A stretch of DNA of 64,000 nt, from NCBI RefSeq assembly GCF_004216665.1, contig NZ_SGWY01000001.1:1116001-1180000 (forward strand), in the 5' to 3' direction. The DNA is from Agromyces ramosus (GTDB lineage: Bacteria > Actinomycetota > Actinomycetes > Actinomycetales > Microbacteriaceae). The number at the start of each line of letters is the position of its first letter. Positions within the stretch are counted from its first letter, which is position 1. The position numbers and the translations under genes are program-made. The notes beneath the pieces were generated by a model. That model worked only from the letters and a program-made list of their open reading frames with translations, was not told where the DNA came from and ran no database searches. Of the stretch, positions 53,117 to 61,056 are shown piece after piece.

Positions 53117-53749
53117 TCAGGCCTGCTCGGCGAGGATGCCGTCGATGATCGACTCGAGGATCGAGGCGTCGGTGAGCTGGCCGAGCACGCGTGCGGCGAC
53201 TCGGCCCTCCTGGTCGAGCACGATCGTGGTCGGCACGGCGGCGGCGGGCACGGGCCCCGCGAACGCGAGCTGCGCGGCGCCCGACTCGACGTCGAGGATC
53301 GACGGGTACGTCACGCCGTAGGTCTCCTCGAACGAGGCCGCCGTGCCTGCCTGGTCGCGCACGTTCACGCCGACGAAGCTCACGCCGTCGTCGCCGAACT
53401 GCTGCGACACCTCCTCGAGGATCGGCGCCTCGACGCGGCAGGGGGCGCAGCCGGCGTACCAGAAGTTGACCACGGTGACCTCGCCGAGCGTGTCGGCGGA
53501 GTCGAACGTGCCGCCCTCGACGGTGTCGCCCGAGAACTCGATCGGCTCGCCGCGCTGCGGCTCCGCGAACTCCGAGATGGTGCCGTCGCCGGCGATGTAG
53601 TTCTTGCCGCTGCCCTCGCGGAACTGGTCGGCGAGCGGGTCGCTCGCACACCCCGTGAGCAGCAGGGCGGATGCCGCGACGAGGGCCGCGATCGCCGCCG
53701 CGGGTCGTGGGCGCAGGCGTGTACGCACGCGCGATGCCGGGACCATCAC
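53117..53749 (-). CDS. resA: Extracytoplasmic thioredoxin-like lipoprotein (ResA/TlpA)
   Basis: A 210-residue lipoprotein: signal AAIAALVAASALLLTGC with a Cys at the lipobox, and a thioredoxin fold with WYAGCAPCRVEAP (CxxC) and VVNFWYAG. It keeps apocytochrome c cysteines reduced, taking electrons from CcdA. The GTG at 53749 overlaps the upstream gene's stop; an ATG follows at once (53746). Confidence 0.92.
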   Translation of the reverse strand: MMVPASRVRTRLRPRPAAAIAALVAASALLLTGCASDPLADQFREGSGKNYIAGDGTISEFAEPQRGEPIEFSGDTVEGGTFDSADTLGEVTVVNFWYAGCAPCRVEAPILEEVSQQFGDDGVSFVGVNVRDQAGTAASFEETYGVTYPSILDVESGAAQLAFAGPVPAAAVPTTIVLDQEGRVAARVLGQLTDASILESIIDGILAEQA

Positions 53750-54390
53750 ACCGCCCCCACGTCGGTGGCGCGCACGTTGAGCCCCGCCGCCGGGTCGCGG
53801 TAGTCCACCTCGACGAAGACGGCGCCGCGGCGCTCGAACGTCGTGATGCTCGACAGGGCGCAGCGACGGCGGCGCGGGTCGTGCGCGAGCGACTTGCCGG
53901 CCACGCGCCGGTGCACCATCCAGATGGGCAGCTGGTGGCTCACGATCACGGCGTCGCCGGCCTCGGTCGAGTTCCAGGCGTCATCCATGGCGTGCAGCAT
54001 GCGACGGGCGATCGAGCCGAACGGCTCGCCCCAGCTGGGTTCCCACGGGTTCACGAGGAACGCCCAGTTGCGCACGTCGCGCAGCGCGCTGTCGCGTCCG
54101 CTCATGCGCTTGCCCTCGAAGCGGTTCTCGGGCTCGATGACGCGGTCGTCGAGTGCCGCCTCGAGGCCGAACAGCCGAGCGATCGGCTCCGACGACTGCT
54201 GCGTGCGCTGGAGCGGCGACGAGATCAGCGCGCCGACGGGCCGCGAGCGAGCGACGAGGTCGTCGGCGGCGGCCTGCGCCATCTCGTGCCCGAGGCTCGA
54301 GAGGCCGTACCCGGGGAGTCGGCCGTAGAGCACGCCCTGGGGGTTGAACACCTCGCCATGGCGCACGAGATGGATCTGCTCGGCCGGCAC
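53746..54390 (-). CDS. Histidine phosphatase family protein
   Basis: A 214-residue phosphoglycerate-mutase-like protein. The catalytic LVRHGEVFNP is at the N-terminus and the second His region is DAVIVSHQLPIWMVHRRVAG. The substrate is unknown; in actinobacteria a member of this family regularly heads the ccs cluster. The start is GTG (54390), 7 nt after TAGACT (54403-54398), so probably leaderless and the first gene of the ccs operon. Confidence 0.9.
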   Translation of the reverse strand: MPAEQIHLVRHGEVFNPQGVLYGRLPGYGLSSLGHEMAQAAADDLVARSRPVGALISSPLQRTQQSSEPIARLFGLEAALDDRVIEPENRFEGKRMSGRDSALRDVRNWAFLVNPWEPSWGEPFGSIARRMLHAMDDAWNSTEAGDAVIVSHQLPIWMVHRRVAGKSLAHDPRRRRCALSSITTFERRGAVFVEVDYRDPAAGLNVRATDVGAV

Positions 54391-54452
54391 GGTCTCCAGT
54401 CTAGAGAGCCATTCCCTTTGAATCCGCCGAGGGTCGCGGCTCCGGCCGGCGC

Positions 54453-54504
54453 TCAGCGTGGCGATCGGCGGGGGCGATCAGCGTGGCGATCGGCGGGGGC
54501 GATC
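54453..54504. repeat. 25-bp tandem duplication at the 3' end of the DyP gene
   Basis: The same 25 nt, starting TCAGCGTGGCGATCGGCGGG, occur at 54453-54477 and 54478-54502. Since 25 is not a multiple of three, the duplication shifts the frame and sets the present stop codon. Confidence 0.92.
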
Positions 54505-55472
54505 CGCGCCGCGGATCCGTCACCGTCGCCGAGCGCCTCGAGCAGGTGAAGCGGCGGCACGAAGAACGTGCCGCCGGTCACGGCGGTCGAGACGTCGAGG
54601 ATGCGGTCGTGCAGTCCCGGCGGGTCGCCGATGAACATGCGCTTCAGCATCCGCTCGATCACCCACAGCCGGCGGGTGTAGCCGATGAAGTACGTGCCGA
54701 ACTCGCCCGACGCGGGGCTGCCGAACGGCATGTTGTCGCGCAGGATCTCGAACTCGGTGCCATCGTCGTCGGTGATCGTTGCGAGCGTCTTATGGGCCTG
54801 CTGCGGCTCGGTGTCGTCGAGCTCGACGTTGTCGGCCTTCCGGCGGCCGATCACGGCCTCCTGCTGCTCGGTCGTCATCGCATTCCAGGCCGCGAGGTCG
54901 TGCAGGTACTTCTGCACGACCACGTAGCTGCCGCCGGCGAACGCCGGATCCTCGTCGCCGATGAGCGTCGCCTCGGCCATGCCGGCGCCGCTCGGGTTCG
55001 CGGTGCCGTCGACGAAGCCGAGCAGGTCGCGCGCGTCGAAGTAGCGGAAGCCGTTCACCTCGTCGACCACGTCGACGGCGTCGCCGAGCTGTTCGAGCAG
55101 CAGGCGCTCGAACTCGAAGCAGAGGTCGGCTCGGTCGGCTCGGATGTGGAAGAGCAGGTCGCCCGGGGTCGCGACCGCCGAATGGGCGGCGGTCTTGATC
55201 GTGATGAACGGGCGCAGTTCGGCGGGCCGGTCGGGGCGACCGAATCGCTCCCACGCGGCCGAGCCGATGCCGACCACGCACGAGAGGTTCGCCGCCATGT
55301 CGCGGAAGCCGACCGTCTTCGCGAGGTCGTCCAGAGCGGCGAGCACGTCGCGCACGGCGTGGAGATCGGCCGCGGCCGGGCGGATCGTCACGACGAGGAA
55401 CACCGCGAACTGGGACAGCGGGGCGTCCACCTTCTGCGCGTCGATCGGCACCCGACGGTCGGTGTCCTGCAT
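54453..55472 (-). CDS. DyP-type haem peroxidase
   Basis: A 339-residue dye-decolourising peroxidase, class B-like. The distal motif LLGFVDGTANP (about 149-159) holds the catalytic Asp; the likely proximal haem His lies in EPQQAHKTLA (about 225); GTYFIGYTRRLWVIERMLKR is typical of the C-terminal half. No Tat or Sec signal is seen. The C-terminus ends in a basic tail that results from a 25-bp duplication; no encapsulin-type tail was found. The ATG is at 55472. Confidence 0.92.
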   Translation of the reverse strand: MQDTDRRVPIDAQKVDAPLSQFAVFLVVTIRPAAADLHAVRDVLAALDDLAKTVGFRDMAANLSCVVGIGSAAWERFGRPDRPAELRPFITIKTAAHSAVATPGDLLFHIRADRADLCFEFERLLLEQLGDAVDVVDEVNGFRYFDARDLLGFVDGTANPSGAGMAEATLIGDEDPAFAGGSYVVVQKYLHDLAAWNAMTTEQQEAVIGRRKADNVELDDTEPQQAHKTLATITDDDGTEFEILRDNMPFGSPASGEFGTYFIGYTRRLWVIERMLKRMFIGDPPGLHDRILDVSTAVTGGTFFVPPLHLLEALGDGDGSAARIAPADRHADRPRRSPR

Positions 55473-55608
55473 GGGCGTGCTCCCTCCACCTGGCTGCGCG
55501 CGGCCGCGACCTGGCTGCGCGCTCTCGCGCCGACCGGCCGTGTTGCGGCATCCGCTGCGCCCTCACGTCACGATATCGGCCGGACACGCGCAGGTAGGAT
55601 GGTCGATC

Positions 55609-56955
55609 GTGAACAACCGCACCCTCGTCAAGCATCTCGCCGCGCTCCCCGACGGCCCCGTCACCGTCGCCGGATGGGTCGAGACCGTGCGCGATCAGAA
55701 GAAGGTGCAGTTCGTCATCCTCCGCGACGAGTCCGGCGCGGTGCAGCTCGTGAACCCCGCCACCCGCGAGCTCGATCCCGAATCGGCGGACGCGGCATCC
55801 GCCGACGCCTTCGCGGTCACCGAGGAGATCTCGGCGCTGGCCCACGGGTCGTTCATCAGCGTCACCGGCCAGCTGAAGCACGACGAGCGCGTGAAGCTCG
55901 GTGGCCTCGAGGTGAAGATCGCGTCGCTCGCCGTCGTCGCCGAGGCCGACCCCGAGACGCCGATCGCCGCGGACTCGAGCCTCGACAAGCGCATGGACTG
56001 GCGCTTCCTCGACCTGCGCCACCCCAAGCAGAACCTCATCTTCCGGATCCAGACCACGTTCCTGCACGCCCTGCGCACGTACTGGGTGGAGCGCGACTTC
56101 GTCGAGATCCACACGCCCAAGCTCATGGCCTCGGCGTCGGAGTCGCGCGCCGAGCTCTTCGAGGTCGGCTACTTCGACGGCACGGCCTACCTCGCCCAGA
56201 GCCCCCAGTTCTTCAAGCAGATGGCACAGCCGGCCGGCTTCGGCAAGGTCTTCGAGGTCGGGCCCGCGTTCCGCGCCGACCCCTCGTTCACCTCGCGCCA
56301 TGCCACGGAATTCACGTCGATCGACGCGGAGATGAGCTGGGTCGACTCGCACGAGGACGTCATGCAGATGCACGAGGAGCTCCTCGTCGCCGGCATCACC
56401 GCCGTGAAGGAGAAGCACGGCGCCGAGATCGCCGAGCTCTTCGGCATCGAGCTCGAGGTCCCCACGCTGCCGTTCCCGCGCATCCCGCTCGCCGAGGCGA
56501 AGCAGATCGTCGCCGACCGCGGCTACGTGATCCCCCGCACCGACGAGGACATGGACCCCGAGGGCGAGCGCCAGATCTCCGCCCATGTCAAGGAGACCTA
56601 CGGGCACGACTTCGTGTTCGTCACCGACTACGCCTCGAGCATCCGGCCGTTCTACCACATGCGCCACGAGGGCGACCCCAGCCTCACGAACTCGTACGAC
56701 CTCATCTACAACGGCGTCGAGATCTCCACGGGAGCACAGCGCGAGCACCGCATCGACCTCCTCGTCGAGCAGGCGAAGGAGAAGGGGCTCGACCCCGAGG
56801 AGCTCGAGTTCTACCTCGACTTCTTCCGCTACGGCGTGCCGCCCCACGGCGGCTTCGGCATGGGCCTCGCCCGCGTGCTGATGCTCATGCTCGAGGAGCA
56901 CTCGATCCGCGAGACGACGTACCTCTTCCGCGGCCCGACGCGCCTGCTGCCGTAG
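55609..56955 (+). CDS. aspS: Aspartyl-tRNA synthetase, archaeal/eukaryal-type
   Basis: A 448-residue class II synthetase without the bacterial GAD insertion, hence archaeal-type AspRS. The N-terminal OB fold has VAGWVETVRDQKKVQFVILR; motif 1 region HPKQNLIFRIQ; AQSPQFFKQM; motif 2 FRADPSFTSRHATEF; motif 3 GVPPHGGFGMGLARVL. The OB-fold position that is Trp in Thermococcus AspRS (WVW) is Glu here (WVE). GTG (55609) lies 8 nt after TAGGAT (55595-55600), a possible leaderless start. It could charge tRNA-Asp only, or also tRNA-Asn. Confidence 0.92.
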   Translation: MNNRTLVKHLAALPDGPVTVAGWVETVRDQKKVQFVILRDESGAVQLVNPATRELDPESADAASADAFAVTEEISALAHGSFISVTGQLKHDERVKLGGLEVKIASLAVVAEADPETPIAADSSLDKRMDWRFLDLRHPKQNLIFRIQTTFLHALRTYWVERDFVEIHTPKLMASASESRAELFEVGYFDGTAYLAQSPQFFKQMAQPAGFGKVFEVGPAFRADPSFTSRHATEFTSIDAEMSWVDSHEDVMQMHEELLVAGITAVKEKHGAEIAELFGIELEVPTLPFPRIPLAEAKQIVADRGYVIPRTDEDMDPEGERQISAHVKETYGHDFVFVTDYASSIRPFYHMRHEGDPSLTNSYDLIYNGVEISTGAQREHRIDLLVEQAKEKGLDPEELEFYLDFFRYGVPPHGGFGMGLARVLMLMLEEHSIRETTYLFRGPTRLLP

Positions 56956-57029
56956 CCCGCTCCCGCGCCGACCCGCCTCGGCCCGCCCCGCCCCCGACCC
57001 GCCCCCGCTCGAACCGCGCGGCATCCGTC

Positions 57030-57083
57030 GAGATGACGCGAATCGTCGTGATACCGCGCACGATGGACGGTTCGCGTCATCTC
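57030..57083. repeat. 54-bp palindromic element C (DUF559-associated)
   Basis: Perfect 13-bp arms GAGATGACGCGAA (57030-57042) and TTCGCGTCATCTC (57071-57083). Its right half matches the reverse complement of element D at 20 of 22 positions, so it is inverted relative to D and E. The stop codon of the DUF559 gene (57082-57084) overlaps the arm end. Confidence 0.8.
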
Positions 57084-57999
57084 ACGCCGCCCCGGGGCGC
57101 CAGCCGGCCGCGACCAGCGCCTCGTGCACGCGCATCAGGCGTTCGCGGCGCCTGACGCCGACATGCTCGGCGTTGAATCGGATGACCCGCCAGCCCTCTC
57201 GGGCGAGGTCGTCCAGCCGGTCGACGTCCCTCGCGTACTGCCTGCGATCCGTGCGATGGTGCTCGCCGTCGTACTCGACGATCACGCGGTAATCGCGGTA
57301 GACGAGATCCCCGATGGCGATCCGGCGACCATGCCGGTCGAGGATGTCGACATTGATCTCCGGCTCCGGCAGCCCGTACTCCACGAGATCCAGCCGCAGC
57401 AGCGTTTCCGCCGGCGAGTCCGTTCGCGCGCGCACGGCTCGCAGTGCATGCACGAGACGACGGAAACCTCGACGAGCGCCTCGACGCCCGACCGCGGCAG
57501 CGAGCACGTCCATCGTGGCGATCGGACTCGACCTTCGCACGAGTGCGTCTCCGAGCACCACGAGGTCGCGGTGACCGAGCTCCGCTGCGAGCTGGCACCA
57601 CGCGTCGACGGCCGACACCATCTGCAGCCCGCGAACCAGTTCGGCACGGATGTCGCAATGCCGCACTCGGTGGCCCCGGACGCCCGACGCCCTCGGGACC
57701 CCGTGCGGTTCGAACGCCGCGACGTCGAGACGCCCGTCGTCGCGGGGCCGGATGGGGAGGCCATGGAGGGCCCCCGCCGTGCGATGCGAGAAGACCTCGC
57801 AGCTGCGCATCCGGACGCAGTAGGCGCGGCAGCGCAGCTCCAAGTCGGGGGTCGCCGATGCGACGACGCGCACGCCGCGGAACGGCCGGACCAAGTCGCG
57901 GCCCCGCATCCGCTCGTCGCCGAGCCCTGCTGCTCGCCCGTCGGCGAGCGAGAACGGGGTGCTGTCGAGCCAGGGCGGGACGGGGATTCGTGCGGTCAC
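57082..57999 (-). CDS. DUF559 / Vsr-like endonuclease-fold protein (second copy)
   Basis: A 305-residue protein. The C-terminal domain shows the DUF559/REase_MTES_1575 signature: EINVDILDRHGRRIAIGDLV, YRVIVEYDGEHH, YARDVDRLDDLAREGWRVIR and FNAEHV, with Asp, Glu-x-Asp and His as candidate active-site residues. The N-terminal ~190 residues (PFRGVRVVASATPDLELRCR, FSHRTAGALHGLPI) resemble the helical/wHTH part in AbiEi-associated DUF559 proteins. The GTG at 57999 is a best guess; frames upstream lack signals. Three palindromic elements lie around it (57030, 58125, 58271). It shares the family, but not the full N-terminus, of the protein at 4201-5145. Confidence 0.78.
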   Translation of the reverse strand: MTARIPVPPWLDSTPFSLADGRAAGLGDERMRGRDLVRPFRGVRVVASATPDLELRCRAYCVRMRSCEVFSHRTAGALHGLPIRPRDDGRLDVAAFEPHGVPRASGVRGHRVRHCDIRAELVRGLQMVSAVDAWCQLAAELGHRDLVVLGDALVRRSSPIATMDVLAAAVGRRGARRGFRRLVHALRAVRARTDSPAETLLRLDLVEYGLPEPEINVDILDRHGRRIAIGDLVYRDYRVIVEYDGEHHRTDRRQYARDVDRLDDLAREGWRVIRFNAEHVGVRRRERLMRVHEALVAAGWRPGAA

Positions 58000-58124
58000 A
58001 CCCGCATGTTCTCGCGTGGCCCGACACGCCGGCGCGGAAACCCACATGAGGGGCTGCCTCCCCCGTGCAGCTCGCCTGTGGAGGACGACTGCGGCCGCCG
58101 CCCGCCCGACCCTCCCCGGGCGGC

Positions 58125-58178
58125 GAGATGACGCAAACCGTCCTTCGGGAGAAGCCCACGAACGTTTGGCGTCATCTC
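58125..58178. repeat. 54-bp palindromic element D (DUF559-associated)
   Basis: Arms GAGATGACGC-AAAC and GTTTG-GCGTCATCTC with a one-base bulge. It differs from element E at only 2 of 54 positions, although the sequence between D and E is unrelated. It lies 126 nt upstream of the DUF559 start. Confidence 0.8.
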
Positions 58179-58270
58179 TGCGGCCGGATAAGAGGGGAAC
58201 GGGCGGTGAGGTGACCGGGCGGTGGCGGGCGGCGGGGCGAGGGCAGCGGGCGGGCCGGGGCGACGGCGGC

Positions 58271-58324
58271 GGGATGACGCAAACCGTCCTTCGGGAGAAG
58301 CCCACGGACGTTTGGCGTCATCTC
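58271..58324. repeat. 54-bp palindromic element E (DUF559-associated)
   Basis: GGGATGACGCAAAC to GTTTGGCGTCATCTC, 52 of 54 positions identical to element D and in the same orientation, 92 nt away. Confidence 0.8.
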
Positions 58325-58467
58325 GGCGGCCGGAGAAGGGCGGACGGGCGGCGAGGCGAGGGCAGCGAGGGCGCGGCGAGGTGGGGCGAGGGCAGCGGGC
58401 GGGCGGCGGGGCGCGGCGGGGCGCGGGGCGGGGCCTAGGGCCGCGCGCTGAGACGTAGGCTCGGAGG

Positions 58468-59388
58468 ATGACGGTCGACGCGACGCGCATGGTGCGGATC
58501 GAGGGGGGCACCTTCCGCATGGGCTCGGCCGAGTTCTATCCCGACGAGACGCCGGTGCACGAGCGCGCGGTCGACGCGTTCGAGATCGACCTCCACCCCG
58601 TGACGAACGAGCAGTTCGCGGCGTTCGTCGCGGCTACGGGCTACGTCACGGTCGCCGAACGCCCGCTCGACCCGGCCGACTTCCCCGGCGTCGACCCCCG
58701 CGACCTCGTGCCGGGCGGTCTCGTGTTCACGCCGACCCCCGGCCCCGTCGACCTGCGCGACTGGCGGCAGTGGTGGCGGTGGGGCGAGGGCGCGAGCTGG
58801 CGGCATCCGCTCGGCCCCGAGTCATCCGTCGACGACAAGCCGACGCACCCGGTGGTGCAGGTGAGCCTCGAGGATGCCACGGCCTACGCCGGGTGGGCGG
58901 GCAGGCGGCTGCCCACCGAGGCCGAGTTCGAGTACGCGGCGCGTGGCGGCCTCGACGGCGCCCGCTTCGCCTGGGGCGACGAGGAGCGGCCCGACGGACG
59001 CCTCATGGTGAACCAGTGGCAGGGCCACTTCCCCTATGAGAACACCGGTGCCGCGGGCTGGGTCGGCACCTCGCCCGTCATGACCTTCCCGGCCAACGGC
59101 TACGGGCTCTTCGACGTCACCGGCAACGTGTGGGAGTGGACCACCGACTTCTACACGCCGCGACACGAGGTGCCCGGCGTCGCGCCGGTCGACGCGGCCG
59201 GCCGGGAGAACCTGCTCGCGGCGGCATCCGCCGAACCGGGCTCGCGCATCCCGCGCCGGGTGCTGAAGGGCGGCTCGCACCTCTGCTCACCCGAGTACTG
59301 CCTGCGCTACCGACCCGCTGCGCGCTCGCCCCAGGCCGACGACACGGCGACATCGCACATCGGGTTCCGCTGCGTGCGAGACGCCTGA
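58468..59388 (+). CDS. Formylglycine-generating enzyme (SUMF1 family)
   Basis: A 306-residue FGE-sulfatase-domain protein that converts the sulfatase active-site Cys to formylglycine. Motifs: GGTFRMGSAEFYPDETPVHE, PVVQVSLEDATAYAGWAGRR, LPTEAEFEYAARGGLDGARF, NVWEWTTDFYTPRHEVPG and, with both copper-binding Cys (273 and 278), GSHLCSPEYCLRYRPAARS; GFRCVRDA ends the protein. TAGGCT ends 6 nt before the ATG, so the gene is probably leaderless. It is convergent with the operon that encodes the likely substrate, the sulfatase. Confidence 0.93.
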   Translation: MTVDATRMVRIEGGTFRMGSAEFYPDETPVHERAVDAFEIDLHPVTNEQFAAFVAATGYVTVAERPLDPADFPGVDPRDLVPGGLVFTPTPGPVDLRDWRQWWRWGEGASWRHPLGPESSVDDKPTHPVVQVSLEDATAYAGWAGRRLPTEAEFEYAARGGLDGARFAWGDEERPDGRLMVNQWQGHFPYENTGAAGWVGTSPVMTFPANGYGLFDVTGNVWEWTTDFYTPRHEVPGVAPVDAAGRENLLAAASAEPGSRIPRRVLKGGSHLCSPEYCLRYRPAARSPQADDTATSHIGFRCVRDA

Positions 59389-59433
59389 CCCGGACGACCT
59401 CCCGGTGAGGTGACGCAGCCGGCGCGAGGCGAC

Positions 59434-61056
59434 TCAGCGCCCCGACACGGCCGCGTCGAGCGTGTCGAACCGGCGCCCGCCGGCCTCGAGCCCGCGGAAC
59501 CAGCTCGTGCGACGCGCGACCTCGGTGCCGCCGCCGGCAGCGACCGCGAGGCGCAGTTCGATCCCCTGCCCGGCGAGCTCGCGATCGAGGTCGGCGAGGG
59601 TGTCGAGCACCGTGATGGACGTCGTCGAGAACCTCGTCAGTTCCACGGCGACGGCGCGGATCCCCGGGTGCGCCGCCGCCTGGTCGAGGATCGCGTTCTC
59701 GTTCGCGAGCACGTTGGCGGTATAGAGCGGTCCCTCGAGGCGGATCGGCAGCACCCCGTCGACCACGGCGCCAGGAACGACCCGCAACCGGTTCAGTTCG
59801 CGGAAGACCACGAAGAACGTGCCGACCACGCCCACCGCGACGGCGGGCAGCAGTCCGGCCGTGAGGCCGACGACGGCGGTGGTGGTCGCGATCCAGAAGT
59901 CGTCCCGGCTGATCCGTCGGAAGCGCACGAGCGCCCCGAGGTCGACGAGCCCGATCACCGCCACGAACACGAGCGACGCGAGCGTCGCCTGCGGCAGCAG
60001 GCTCAGCACCGGCGCGAGGAAGAGCGCGACGAGCAGCGCCAGCACCACGGTCACGATCGACGACAGCTGCGTGCGCGCGCCCGCGCCTTGGTTCACGGCG
60101 CTCTGCGAGAATCCGCCGGCGGACGGCAGGGTCTGGAAGAAGGCGCCGATCGTGTTCGCCGCGCCCGTGGCGAGCAGCTCCTGGTTGCTGTCGATCTGCG
60201 TTTCGCCGGGCTTGCGGATGCCGCGGGCCACCGCGGCCGACTCGAGCAGCGCCATCACCGCGATCGCGAGCGCGCCGGGCACGAGGGCGCCCACGTGGGC
60301 GAAGGACGGCAGCTCGGGCGGCGGGAAGCCCTGCGGCACGGGTGCGATGAGCTCGACACCCGCGTCGTCGAGGCCGGCGAACGCCACGAGGAGGATCCCC
60401 GCGACGACCACGATGAGCGGGCCGGGCACCCGTGGCAGCCAGCGCTTCAGCACGAGCACCACGGCGATCGATCCGGCGGAGAGGAGGATCGTCGCGAGGT
60501 TCGCCCCGGGCAGCGCCTCGACGACGGCGACGATCGAGCGGATGAACCCGTGCCCGGAGAAGTTCTCGGTCTCCCCGAGCAGCTTGGGCAGCTGGCCCAC
60601 CGCAACGGTGGCTCCGACGCCGATCTGCACGCCCGTGATGGTGGCCTTCGAGATGTTCTCGACGAGCGACCCGAGCTTGAACAGGCGTGCGACGAGCAGG
60701 ATGACCCCCACGAGCAGGGTGAGGGCCATGAGGTCGGGGATCGGGTCGTCGGAGTCCGCCGCGACCCCCGCGGCGACCAGGGTCGTGGCGGTGAGCGTCG
60801 CGATCGTCGACGTCGTCGACACGCTCATCGCACGCGAGCCGCCGAGCGCGGCGTACACGAGCATCGGCACCATGCACGTGTAGATGCCCACCTGCACGGG
60901 CAGGTTCGCGATGGTGGCGTACGCCATCGCCTGCGGGATCACGACCGCGCCGGCGGAGAGCCCGGCGAGCAGGTCGCGCCCGAGCCACGCGCGTCGGTAC
61001 CCCGCGAGCGTCGGGAACAGCCGCGGTCGTCGGCTCGGGGCATCCGCCGCCGGCAT
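59434..61056 (-). CDS. SulP-family anion transporter with STAS domain
   Basis: A 540-residue carrier. About ten to twelve hydrophobic segments include LLAGLSAGAVVIPQAMAYAT (SulP N-terminal signature), followed by FSQSAVNQGAGARTQLSSIV; a C-terminal STAS domain (VAVELTRFSTTSITVLDTLA) follows. Substrates in this family include sulfate and bicarbonate; the sulfatase neighbour suggests sulfate. Its ATG overlaps the HAD gene stop (ATGA), so it is translationally coupled. Confidence 0.92.
   Translation of the reverse strand: MPAADAPSRRPRLFPTLAGYRRAWLGRDLLAGLSAGAVVIPQAMAYATIANLPVQVGIYTCMVPMLVYAALGGSRAMSVSTTSTIATLTATTLVAAGVAADSDDPIPDLMALTLLVGVILLVARLFKLGSLVENISKATITGVQIGVGATVAVGQLPKLLGETENFSGHGFIRSIVAVVEALPGANLATILLSAGSIAVVLVLKRWLPRVPGPLIVVVAGILLVAFAGLDDAGVELIAPVPQGFPPPELPSFAHVGALVPGALAIAVMALLESAAVARGIRKPGETQIDSNQELLATGAANTIGAFFQTLPSAGGFSQSAVNQGAGARTQLSSIVTVVLALLVALFLAPVLSLLPQATLASLVFVAVIGLVDLGALVRFRRISRDDFWIATTTAVVGLTAGLLPAVAVGVVGTFFVVFRELNRLRVVPGAVVDGVLPIRLEGPLYTANVLANENAILDQAAAHPGIRAVAVELTRFSTTSITVLDTLADLDRELAGQGIELRLAVAAGGGTEVARRTSWFRGLEAGGRRFDTLDAAVSGR

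Larger units (their letters stand above)
58000..58467. other. Intergenic region with two DUF559-associated palindromes
   Basis: No gene is supported. It contains elements D and E in direct orientation and very G-rich filler (58200-58440, with GGGCGGCGGGG-type runs). The end holds the promoter of the formylglycine-generating enzyme: TAGGCT (58456-58461) 6 nt before the ATG. Confidence 0.6.

Noticed and set aside
54453-55472. Encapsulin-loaded DyP peroxidase
   Set aside because: No encapsulin gene lies nearby and the C-terminus lacks the usual loading peptide, before or after removing the duplication.
57030-58324. CRISPR array
   Set aside because: The repeats are few, palindromic and irregularly spaced, with a gene between copies; no cas genes are in the window.
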